This document shows positions 8,537-15,275 of a DNA stretch of 64,000 nucleotides, one piece after another; within the stretch, counting starts at the first letter, position 1, and each line of letters begins with the position of its first letter. Source of the DNA: Geomonas azotofigens (GTDB lineage Bacteria; Desulfobacterota; Desulfuromonadia; Geobacterales; Geobacteraceae); assembly GCF_018919395.1 (NCBI RefSeq), contig NZ_JAHLME010000003.1, positions 124,001-188,000 on the forward strand, in the 5' to 3' direction. Made by a program: the position numbers and the translations under genes. The notes under the pieces are model-generated. The model was given only the letters and a program-made list of their open reading frames with translations, was not told the origin of the DNA and searched no databases.

Positions 8537-9295
8537 GTGAAGCTACGCGTATTAGGATGTTCCGGCGCCGAGTTCCCCGGGCACAGCCCTTCGGGTTTCC
8601 TGATCGACGGCTCCCTGCTTTTGGACGCCGGCACGGTGGGCGCCGCCCTGGACCAGGAGGAGCAGCGCGGCATCGAGCACATCCTGGTGACCCACTGCCA
8701 CATGGACCACGTCCGCGGCATCCCGTTTCTGGCCGACAACATCGTGGTGTCGGGCTCATCGCATAAGGTCCAGGTGATCGCCAGCGCCGAAGTCATCGCC
8801 GCCATCGGCTCCCATGTCATGAACGGCCTGATCTGGCCCGACTTCTCCAGGATACCCACGCCGCAGGACCCGGTGCTGAGCTACCGGGAGGTACCTGTGG
8901 AAACGGAGTTCCAGGTGGGCGACTACTCGGTGCTCGCATGCCGGGTCAACCATCCGGTCCCGGCGCTGGGGTATCGCGTTACCCGGGGTGGGGTGTCGCT
9001 GCTGTACACCGGGGACACCGGCCCGACGGAGCGCATCTGGGAATTGGCCGGCGACCTCGCCGCGCTCGTGGTGGAGGTTTCCTTCCCGAGTGCGATGGAG
9101 GAAATCGCCCTGATGACCGGCCATCTCACCCCGGCCCTGCTGGCCAAAGAGCTGGTCAAGCTCTCGCGCCCCCCGCGCCGGGTTCTGATCACCCACCTAA
9201 AGCCGCAGTACCAGGAGGTGATCGCCGGCGAGCTTGCGTCGCTCGCTATCCCGGGCCTGGAAATCTTGCAGGATGGCGCCACCTACCAGTTGTGA
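8537..9295 (+). CDS. Metallo-beta-lactamase-fold hydrolase, cyclic-nucleotide phosphodiesterase class II-like
   Basis: 252 residues from a GTG start with GAGGAG 5 nt upstream. The metal site HCHMDH (residues 53-58) is the HxHxDH signature. Downstream metal ligands fit LLYTGDTGP and a late ITHLKPQ. The layout (GCSGAEFPGHSPSGFLID start, the HCHMDH site, GDTG and a late TGHLTPALLAKE segment) resembles class II cAMP phosphodiesterases and RNase Z-like hydrolases. The substrate cannot be fixed from sequence. No signal peptide is visible, so the enzyme should be cytoplasmic. It is in an apparent operon with the small lipoprotein and converges on the next gene. Confidence 0.8.
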   Translation: MKLRVLGCSGAEFPGHSPSGFLIDGSLLLDAGTVGAALDQEEQRGIEHILVTHCHMDHVRGIPFLADNIVVSGSSHKVQVIASAEVIAAIGSHVMNGLIWPDFSRIPTPQDPVLSYREVPVETEFQVGDYSVLACRVNHPVPALGYRVTRGGVSLLYTGDTGPTERIWELAGDLAALVVEVSFPSAMEEIALMTGHLTPALLAKELVKLSRPPRRVLITHLKPQYQEVIAGELASLAIPGLEILQDGATYQL

Positions 9296-9308
9296 TCCGG
9301 CGGCTGAA

Positions 9309-10484
9309 TCAAACGGCCCTGAGGAACTGCTCCGGCGCGAGGCTCGTGGCCAGCATGACCATGTTGATGTCGCCGTGAGACCTCCAGTGTTCCGTCCCCT
9401 TTCTCCTTTCCTCGATCCAGAACCTTTCGATCCTTCCCGACAGCTTGTGAAACCACAGCATCGCTTCGAGCCGGGGCTGCAACCACTCTGCCAGTTCGCC
9501 CCCGTGCACGTCGGGATATTCCTCGAACAGCCGGGAAAGCCGCGCGGCTCCCTTCAGCCCGATGGCGAGACCGAGCTCGCGAAACGCAAGCCTGTATTTT
9601 GCCGGCTGATCCACAAAACCGCCGCCCATGTCTTCCAGCGACAAAAGGGCGTCGTGCACCATGCGCTGGAAAAGGGGGAGATCCTGGAAGCCCTCGTCGA
9701 TGATCAGTTGACCGGTCCGGCAGGCGTCGACCAGGATGCCGCCGATGCCGAGACTGTCGCTGGTGCTGAAGTCCCGGCCGCGGGACATCTGCGTCAGTTC
9801 CCCTATCTCCCGCTCCAGGCCGGGGAGGTTCTGGTCAGGGAAATGGCGCGCGGCACAGACCATCTCGCTGCAGGTGACCAGGCCGTCCAGCGGGTCGTGC
9901 TGGCCGACCGAGGGGACCAGTGAGCGCCGGAGGTCATTGCTCATCTTCCAGTAAAGTTCCAGTGCCCCATCCGGCCCGCTGAAGCGGAAGGCCCGGTGCG
10001 CCGTCTGCGCCAGCTCCATTCCCCAACGCAGATAGCAGGCGTCCCCGGTGACCCGGCTGGTGCGGGTCAGCGCCCGCATCCACTTGGTCAGGTAGTGGTA
10101 GTATTGCCCATCCCGTTCCCATTCCAGACGCTCGTCCATCGGCTCGTCCGGTGCGCGCTCTTCCATCTTCTTGCCGATACGCAGTCCGCCCCGGGTAGGG
10201 TGCCGTTTTCCCTCCTCCTCGCCGAGTCCGCTCAGCCATCCGCTTTTCGCGGAGTCCGGCCGGTGCCGCCCCAGGGTCTGATGTACCTGGTCCACCAGTC
10301 GTAGTGCCAGCTCCAGCCACTTCTCCTCTTGCTTTCGGTGGTAAAGCTCCAGGAAGTTGCACACCGCGAAGGCGTCGGTCCAGAGGTAACGGCGCTGCGG
10401 CTTGTCATCCCTGGACAGCCCTGTCTGCGCGGCGAAATCGAGCATGATCTCTGCGGCCAAGGTGAGGCTTTCCTCTCTGTCCAT
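9309..10484 (-). CDS. Conserved alpha-helical protein of unknown function
   Basis: 391 residues with no signal peptide and no membrane helix. The pattern of aromatic-rich helices (YLWTDAFAVCNFLELYH, YYHYLTKWMRALTRTSRVTGD, AHRAFRF, LYWKMSNDLRRSLVPSVGQHDPLDG) resembles (alpha/alpha)-toroid proteins such as glycoside hydrolase-like six-hairpin folds. This is a structural impression, and no catalytic motif is recognised. The start ATG 10484 has AAGGAG 6 nt upstream. It stands alone, converging on the hydrolase gene. Confidence 0.65.
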   Translation of the reverse strand: MDREESLTLAAEIMLDFAAQTGLSRDDKPQRRYLWTDAFAVCNFLELYHRKQEEKWLELALRLVDQVHQTLGRHRPDSAKSGWLSGLGEEEGKRHPTRGGLRIGKKMEERAPDEPMDERLEWERDGQYYHYLTKWMRALTRTSRVTGDACYLRWGMELAQTAHRAFRFSGPDGALELYWKMSNDLRRSLVPSVGQHDPLDGLVTCSEMVCAARHFPDQNLPGLEREIGELTQMSRGRDFSTSDSLGIGGILVDACRTGQLIIDEGFQDLPLFQRMVHDALLSLEDMGGGFVDQPAKYRLAFRELGLAIGLKGAARLSRLFEEYPDVHGGELAEWLQPRLEAMLWFHKLSGRIERFWIEERRKGTEHWRSHGDINMVMLATSLAPEQFLRAV

Positions 10485-10575
10485 GTCGGCTCCTTGATCA
10501 ATTGGCGCTGCCGGTGAGGTAGCGGTTGTGGGCTGTTGCGGGGGAGGTGAACTGTGTCACAAAGCGGGTAAGTGT

Positions 10576-10601
10576 CGGTGGGGGCGGGACCGCCCCCACC
10601 G
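10576..10601 (-). terminator. Strong G+C hairpin after the cytochrome gene
   Basis: A near-perfect 12-bp stem, CGGTGGGGGCGG (10576-10587) with CCGCCCCCACCG (10590-10601). It is about 10 bp beyond the stop of the minus-strand cytochrome gene. It lacks a clear T tract, so it may be a transcript 3'-end stabiliser or a weak terminator. Confidence 0.45.
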
Positions 10602-10611
10602 GAGAGGTGGC

Positions 10612-11022
10612 CTACGGGAAGGTGGCCAGGATGTACTGGCCGATCTTCTTGGCGTCGTCGTTGGAGATCATCCCCTCGTCGAACTTGTTCATGCCCGGGC
10701 CGGGGTTACGCATGATCTTGACGATATCCTCGGGCTTGGTGATCTTGCTCCTATCGGCCATGGCCTTGGCGCTCAATGTCTTGGACGGGGTGATGGTGTT
10801 GCCGCCGTTGGGGTGGCAGACCGCGCAGTGCTGCTTGAAGAGCTGTTCACCGGTGAGACCGGTCGAGGACGGCGCCGGCGGCGCGGTCGAGGTTGCCGAC
10901 TTGGCGGTCGACACAACACTTTGTGGAGGTTGAGCCTGTTCTTCACTCTTCTTCTTGCATCCTGCTACGCTACCGGTAATGAGTGCCAGTACCGCCACTG
11001 TTACCACTAAACGCCTCTGCAT
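10612..11022 (-). CDS. Monohaem c-type cytochrome lipoprotein
   Basis: 136 residues. The N-terminus MQRRLVVTVAVLALITGSVAGC is a lipoprotein signal with Cys22 as the lipid site. A Ser/Thr/Pro/Ala linker (about 30-55) leads to the cytochrome domain, with one haem site CAVCH (residues 66-70). PGPGMNKF supplies a likely axial Met, and a C-terminal helix NDDAKKIGQYILATF follows, as in class I cytochromes c. It should be an outer- or inner-membrane-anchored periplasmic electron carrier. ATG 11022 has AGGAGGTG upstream. The same frame stays open further upstream, but that extension has no biological support. Confidence 0.9.
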   Translation of the reverse strand: MQRRLVVTVAVLALITGSVAGCKKKSEEQAQPPQSVVSTAKSATSTAPPAPSSTGLTGEQLFKQHCAVCHPNGGNTITPSKTLSAKAMADRSKITKPEDIVKIMRNPGPGMNKFDEGMISNDDAKKIGQYILATFP

Positions 11023-11126
11023 GGGGACACCTCCTGTTAGAGTTTGTTCATCCGGCGAGTATACCAGAGAAAAGCATCCGTGCCGTAATACCTGCTCTTT
11101 TCCTGGCGGCCTTTTAAAAGCGCTGT

Positions 11127-11154
11127 TTGACAGCAGGTTGGTGGGTGTTAATGT
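11127..11154 (+). promoter_or_regulatory. Predicted promoter of the effector-like cassette
   Basis: A perfect TTGACA (11127-11132), a 16-bp spacer, then TAATGT (11149-11154), 40 bp upstream of the ATG at 11195. It is the only good promoter before the four co-directional, closely spaced genes 11195-14479. Confidence 0.5.
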
Positions 11155-11194
11155 TAACCGTTCTCGCCATCGCCCGGTAACGGAGGAGCCGCCC

Positions 11195-11518
11195 ATGAAG
11201 AAGATGCCGATCGCCGTCGTGTTGCTGCTTTTGTCCCAGGCTGCGCTGTCGTTGGGAGAAGGTGGTGAACTGGTACACCGCGGCAACGGCAAGTTCCTGC
11301 CCGACCAGCGGGATGTAGAGGTAAGCCCGATGCAGGAGAACGCGTGCGACTGCTGCCAGAAGTGCAAGGCGGCGAAGAAGGAGACAAAGCCGCAGTTGGA
11401 AGAGGACTCCAGTAAGCAGACCGGCTGCGAGGTGTGCTGCCAGAAATGCGGCAGGCCCGTGCAGCCCCTCCCCGAAGATATCCCCCCCGAGATCACCAAC
11501 AAACCCAGTGCCAAATGA
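11195..11518 (+). CDS. Small secreted cysteine-rich protein
   Basis: 107 residues with a signal peptide (MKKMPIAVVLLLLSQAALSLG). Two near-identical Cys clusters follow, CDCCQKCK and CEVCCQKCG, separated by a charged Lys/Glu linker, and the tail is Pro-rich (PVQPLPEDIPPEITNKPSAK). The repeated CCQKC motif suggests disulfides or metal binding; no known family is recognised. GGAGGAG precedes the ATG. Its stop overlaps the DUF4123 start (ATGA), so it is translationally coupled to the adaptor gene and probably belongs to the same module. It could be a periplasmic accessory to the lipase/immunity pair, but this is speculative. Confidence 0.7.
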   Translation: MKKMPIAVVLLLLSQAALSLGEGGELVHRGNGKFLPDQRDVEVSPMQENACDCCQKCKAAKKETKPQLEEDSSKQTGCEVCCQKCGRPVQPLPEDIPPEITNKPSAK

Positions 11519-12465
11519 TCGCAGCGGCTGACCTGAGCGCGTTGAGGAGGCAGTTGTTTTGTCTGGATGGCGCCACTTCTTTCGCCATCCTGGACGGGGC
11601 CTCCATTCCGAATCTCCCCGCTGCCTTGCTGGCGCATGGTTCCGAACATGCCTGCCTGTTACGTGGAGCACTGGACCCGGACATGGCACAAGTCGCTCCC
11701 TACCTCGTTGTACTCGGCCGGAGCGGGTCCGTCACAGACTGGCTGTTGCAGAGCGGTTGGGGGAAGAATTGGGGCATTCTCGGCATCTCCCCTCATGATC
11801 TGCACGCCTTGCATAGACACTTCAGAAGGTGTGTCGAGATCGAACATGCCGGCAAACCGTATTATTTCCGCTATTACGACCCAGCGGTGCTGCGCAACTA
11901 TCTCCCGACCTGCACCTGCGCGGAACTCAGAAGTTTCTTCGGCCCCGTGCAGTGGTTCCTGCTCGAAGATGAGGAACCCGAAAATGCCCTGCTTTTCAAT
12001 CTGAGGGAAGGGGCGTTGCAACAACGAGCGGTGCGTTGGCAGGATAATGCACCTGCGCTTTGGGCTGATATGGCGCAACCACATGGACCTGAGCCATCAG
12101 CCGCACTAGCGGAACGATTGACGTTGCGGACAGAGCAACTCGAACAACTGGGGCGGAGTATCTATGTGGAACGCATGCGGGGGTATCTCTACGCCACGTT
12201 CCCTGAAACAGCCAAGCAGTCACGCAAGGCGTTGGGAAAGTTAATCGAGGACCTGACGGAGCGTGCGGCCGGGTACAAACTGGTCCTTGAAACCCACGTA
12301 GCTCCCTTCATCGCTGCCGCCCTGATCCTGGGGTTGAACTTCGACGAGGACTACCCCGTCGCGCAAGAGGTGCTTCTGGATTACGAAATGGACTGTGAAC
12401 GCAAAGCCCAGTGGCTCTGGGACTTCGTTGAGGTTACGGCAGCGAGGCGCGAAGAGAAGCGATAA
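11515..12465 (+). CDS. DUF4123 protein, predicted type VI effector adaptor
   Basis: 316 residues. The N-terminal half matches the DUF4123 pattern: SFAILDGASIPNLPAALLAHG, CLLRGALDPDMAQVAPYLVVL, WGILGISPHDLHALHRHFRRC and YYFRYYDPAVLRNYLPTC. DUF4123 proteins (Tap/TEC) are cytoplasmic adaptors that load specific effectors onto VgrG spikes and are encoded directly upstream of their cargo. The start overlaps the upstream stop. The next gene, 35 bp on, encodes a lipase, as expected for adaptor-effector order. The C-terminal half is not recognised and may set cargo specificity. No VgrG, Hcp or PAAR gene is in the window. Confidence 0.85.
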   Translation: MIAAADLSALRRQLFCLDGATSFAILDGASIPNLPAALLAHGSEHACLLRGALDPDMAQVAPYLVVLGRSGSVTDWLLQSGWGKNWGILGISPHDLHALHRHFRRCVEIEHAGKPYYFRYYDPAVLRNYLPTCTCAELRSFFGPVQWFLLEDEEPENALLFNLREGALQQRAVRWQDNAPALWADMAQPHGPEPSAALAERLTLRTEQLEQLGRSIYVERMRGYLYATFPETAKQSRKALGKLIEDLTERAAGYKLVLETHVAPFIAAALILGLNFDEDYPVAQEVLLDYEMDCERKAQWLWDFVEVTAARREEKR

Positions 12466-12500
12466 GACCGCTTGGCGCGGTTCCGTAGGTGGGGGGAGCC

Positions 12501-13730
12501 ATGGAAGGACATGGGAGTATGCAGCCAGGGTGGATTGACCGCATAGGCATTGCGGCGAGGAGCGGCGCGGAGCATGCCGGGAAGGTTACCAAAACGGCAG
12601 TGGAACAAGTGGCACATGCCATATCCGAGGCGAAAAAGCAGGCCGCGAAACGACTGTTCCCCCAGCCAGCCGGAGCTGCCATCGTGCCCTGTCCCAAAAA
12701 CGGGAAGGCCCAGCGAGTCGCAGAGAGAAAAGCGAAGCTCGCAGCGAGCAAGGCGCGGCTGAAAAGGATGCCGCCTGGAAGACAGCGGGATGCGTTGGCA
12801 CAGGCGACGGCGCGCTTCGAGCGCAACAATATTGCCGTCGAGCGGGCGCGGTTGGCCGATGATGCCTACAAGGTGGGACAGGGTGAACCGCCGGAAGGGT
12901 GGGAGCGGGTAGCGCCGGAGGAGTTGAGGAAACTGGGGATGAGTGCGGAGGATTTCCCACAGGTGGACCCAAAATTCCGTCCATCAGAACACAAGGACGG
13001 TTACTACGCTGAACTATACAGGGCGAAGCCTGACGTCTTTGGTCAGGAGCAATATGTAGTTTCGTTTCGAGGGACTCAGGGGATCAAAGATGGAGTTGCT
13101 GATGTGCTGCAGGCCTTTGGTGGAGAAACAGATCATTATTCAAGGGCGATGAAGGCTGCAAAAAAGCTCAAGAAAAGTTTAGGGGGCAAAATTGATTTTA
13201 CTGGCCACTCCATGGGAGGAGGGATGGCAACCGCAGCCGGCATAGTATCTGACAGCAAGGTTTTTGCTATTGATCCAGCAGGTGTGCACCCGAAGACCTT
13301 GGAGCGTATTCGTCTAAGCGATGTTAGGGGGGCAAGTCCTTGCAAAGTCGAAACTTTTGTCGCAGAGGGGGAGATTCTCGATTCCATTCAAGCTCCCGGT
13401 TTTCAGCGGTTTGCTCTCGCTGGGGTTGCTTCAGTCACCCCAGTCGGCGGCTGCGCGATGGCTATCGCAGGACGCCGGGCCATGGTTGAAAAGGGCACAG
13501 TCACCTTTCCTGCGGCGGGCCCTATCCACAAAGTCCCTATCCTCGTAAACGCCAAAGAGGCTTTGGACGGTAAGACTTCGCATGGCATAGCACCTGGCCT
13601 TGGTGGACGAACGGCAAATGCCATGAATCCAATAAGAAAGGTAAAGCTGCATGATCCGCTGTTCGTCATTGCTGGGATGGAGCAGCAAAAGGCAGATGAT
13701 ATTGCAGTAATAAAAGGGAGCATCTTGTGA
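12501..13730 (+). CDS. GxSxG lipase, predicted type VI antibacterial effector
   Basis: 409 residues. An N-terminal Ala/Lys-rich helical segment (about 1-110) precedes a class 3 lipase-like alpha/beta hydrolase. YVVSFRGTQG is the usual strand before the lid, and DFTGHSMGGGMATAAG contains the nucleophile elbow GHSMG. VFAIDPAGVHP and a late His (KLHDP) are candidate acid and base positions. No signal peptide is present, as expected for a secreted effector loaded in the cytoplasm. Base composition is visibly less G+C-rich than the neighbours, suggesting transfer. It lies between a DUF4123 adaptor and a lipoprotein. This is the layout of phospholipase effectors (Tle) with their periplasmic immunity proteins. 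ATG 12501 is favoured over GTG 12489 by the GGGGGAG upstream. Confidence 0.78.
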   Translation: MEGHGSMQPGWIDRIGIAARSGAEHAGKVTKTAVEQVAHAISEAKKQAAKRLFPQPAGAAIVPCPKNGKAQRVAERKAKLAASKARLKRMPPGRQRDALAQATARFERNNIAVERARLADDAYKVGQGEPPEGWERVAPEELRKLGMSAEDFPQVDPKFRPSEHKDGYYAELYRAKPDVFGQEQYVVSFRGTQGIKDGVADVLQAFGGETDHYSRAMKAAKKLKKSLGGKIDFTGHSMGGGMATAAGIVSDSKVFAIDPAGVHPKTLERIRLSDVRGASPCKVETFVAEGEILDSIQAPGFQRFALAGVASVTPVGGCAMAIAGRRAMVEKGTVTFPAAGPIHKVPILVNAKEALDGKTSHGIAPGLGGRTANAMNPIRKVKLHDPLFVIAGMEQQKADDIAVIKGSIL

Positions 13731-14479
13731 TGAAGATACTTTTCACCTTACTATTGAGCGTAATGACGTTTTGCGGTTGCAGAGGGGGCAACGCTATGTC
13801 TGATATTGACTACTCCGAGGACTTTGCCTCACCGAAGGAGGTTGAGCTTGTAAAGGCAATTGCCGCTGGAGACTTGAATGAAATCCGAAGGCTTTCGGTG
13901 AGTGGTGTCAACTTGAATTGTGTGGGTAAATATGAGGACACACCTTTGCGAGTAGCTGTAAAGCTGAAACAAAAGCCGGTGTTGAAGCTGTTATTTGAGC
14001 TGGGCGTTGATCCAAACAGCAAAACCTCGAAAGGCACAGTTGCTGCGGCAGATGATGCTGTAATGGAAAAAAATCCGGAATACCTCAAGTGTTTCCTGGA
14101 TTTCGGGCTCGATCCAAACTTGAAAACCAATGATGGGGTGTCTCTGATCTTTATAGCTGTGTCACGAGAGAATTGGCCTCAGTACGACATGCTGCTGGCC
14201 CACGGCGCCAACATCAATTCCAAACTCCCGGACGGCTCGTCCCTGCTTCTGGACTTGGTGATGCAGATGGAGTACGACCGGGCAAAGGATCTGCTTCTGA
14301 AGGGTGCTGACTTCCGGGGCAAGAGCATGCATGGCTTCACGGTATTGGGAGAGCTAATTGATTACCAGCGGCGCTTTTGCAGTGATCCCGGTCTTCCCGA
14401 CTGTCGGAAGCGCGCGGAGTTGCTGCAGCTGCTGCAGCAACGGGGGGCGTCTGTTCCTGCGGGCCTGCCGTGCATGTGA
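13730..14479 (+). CDS. Ankyrin-repeat lipoprotein, predicted immunity protein
   Basis: 249 residues. A lipoprotein signal (MKILFTLLLSVMTFCGC, Cys17) anchors about four ankyrin repeats. Examples are ELVKAIAAGDLNEIRRLSVSGVNLN, TPLRVAVKLKQKPVLKLLFELGVDPN and SLIFIAVSRENWPQYDMLLAHGANIN. The start codon shares a base with the lipase stop (TGATG), so the two are tightly coupled. Immunity proteins for type VI phospholipases act in the periplasm, and a membrane-anchored ankyrin binder fits that role. This is inferred from position and topology. Codon and base use resembles the lipase rather than the surrounding chromosome. Confidence 0.78.
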   Translation: MKILFTLLLSVMTFCGCRGGNAMSDIDYSEDFASPKEVELVKAIAAGDLNEIRRLSVSGVNLNCVGKYEDTPLRVAVKLKQKPVLKLLFELGVDPNSKTSKGTVAAADDAVMEKNPEYLKCFLDFGLDPNLKTNDGVSLIFIAVSRENWPQYDMLLAHGANINSKLPDGSSLLLDLVMQMEYDRAKDLLLKGADFRGKSMHGFTVLGELIDYQRRFCSDPGLPDCRKRAELLQLLQQRGASVPAGLPCM

Positions 14480-14639
14480 CTGTTCAATGCACCCCTGGTC
14501 ATCTTTTTTGATGCAAGGTTAGCTCCGCTGCTTTGCCAGAAAAACCTCCCCCTGTGGCAGTCGTTACCCATCTTCTCATGGCCTTTCCCGCTGCCTGACA
14601 CAGACTCCTCACCTTTTCCTTCTGTCCCCCAAAAAAGAG

Positions 14640-14668
14640 TTGACAGTGACCGTGTCGCTCGCTATCAT
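14640..14668 (+). promoter_or_regulatory. Predicted promoter of the Fur-family gene
   Basis: TTGACA (14640-14645), a 17-bp spacer, TATCAT (14663-14668). The ATG is 27 bp beyond the -10, giving a short leader. Confidence 0.65.
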
Positions 14669-14694
14669 GACATCCACTTTCAATTGGGGTCCTC

Positions 14695-15126
14695 ATGAAA
14701 CGAGCCAAGAAAAAAGTTTTCGCTGACTTCATGTCCCAGAAGGGATTGAAGTCGACCAAGCAGCGCGACATCATCCTCGACAGTTTCCTTTCCAGCGACA
14801 GGCATCTGAGCATCGAGGAGTTGTATCTGAAGCTCAGGTCCAAGCACCCAAACATCGGCTACGCCACCGTGTACCGCACCCTCAAGCTCTTCGCCGAGGC
14901 CGGAATCGCCCGCGAGATGCAGTTCGGCGACGGGCAGACCCGCTACGAGCACGTGAGCGAAGGGGAGCACCACGATCACCTGGTCTGCACCCGCTGCGGC
15001 CACATCGAGGAATTCGAAAACGAAACCATCGAAAAACTGCAGGACGAGGTGGCTGACAGCCGCGGCTTCCTGATCGAGCGGCACCGCCTCGAGATCTACG
15101 GCCTCTGTGCCAACTGCAGAAAGTAA
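14695..15126 (+). CDS. fur: Fur-family metalloregulator
   Basis: 143 residues. The N-terminal winged helix contains GLKSTKQRDIILDSFLSSDRHLSIEEL and the recognition region IGYATVYRTLKLF. The C-terminal dimer domain has the metal site HHDH and two structural zinc CxxC pairs, CTRC and CANC. These features define the Fur/Zur/PerR superfamily. Placement upstream of feoB favours Fur, although sequence alone does not exclude a sister specificity. It probably represses iron uptake with Fe2+ bound, acting on the feoB region about 150 bp downstream and on itself. Confidence 0.88.
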   Translation: MKRAKKKVFADFMSQKGLKSTKQRDIILDSFLSSDRHLSIEELYLKLRSKHPNIGYATVYRTLKLFAEAGIAREMQFGDGQTRYEHVSEGEHHDHLVCTRCGHIEEFENETIEKLQDEVADSRGFLIERHRLEIYGLCANCRK

Positions 15127-15212
15127 CAAAGGCGTTTAACAGGGCTGCGGTAATTCAGGTTCATCCCGTTATCCCTGCTAATTGCCTTTCAGCGGCAAAA
15201 TTTCCCGCCATC

Positions 15213-15240
15213 ATGAAAGTGACATTCATTGGCATTTCAT
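15213..15240 (+). promoter_or_regulatory. Possible metalloregulator operator before feoB
   Basis: ATGAAA (15213-15218) and TTTCAT (15235-15240) are inverted around an A+T-richer core. That core contains two near-direct copies of CATTCATTGG/CATTTCATTGG. It lies 36-63 bp before feoB, where a Fur or DtxR site would be expected, but it is only loosely similar to known boxes. Confidence 0.3.
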
Positions 15241-15275
15241 TGGCAAACGAACGTTAAAAAGAGGTAGGTAGAGTC

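Noticed and set aside
10955..11194. An extended N-terminus for the Cys-rich protein
   Set aside because: The extension overlaps the divergent cytochrome start and the promoter; a clear signal peptide and ribosome site begin at 11195.
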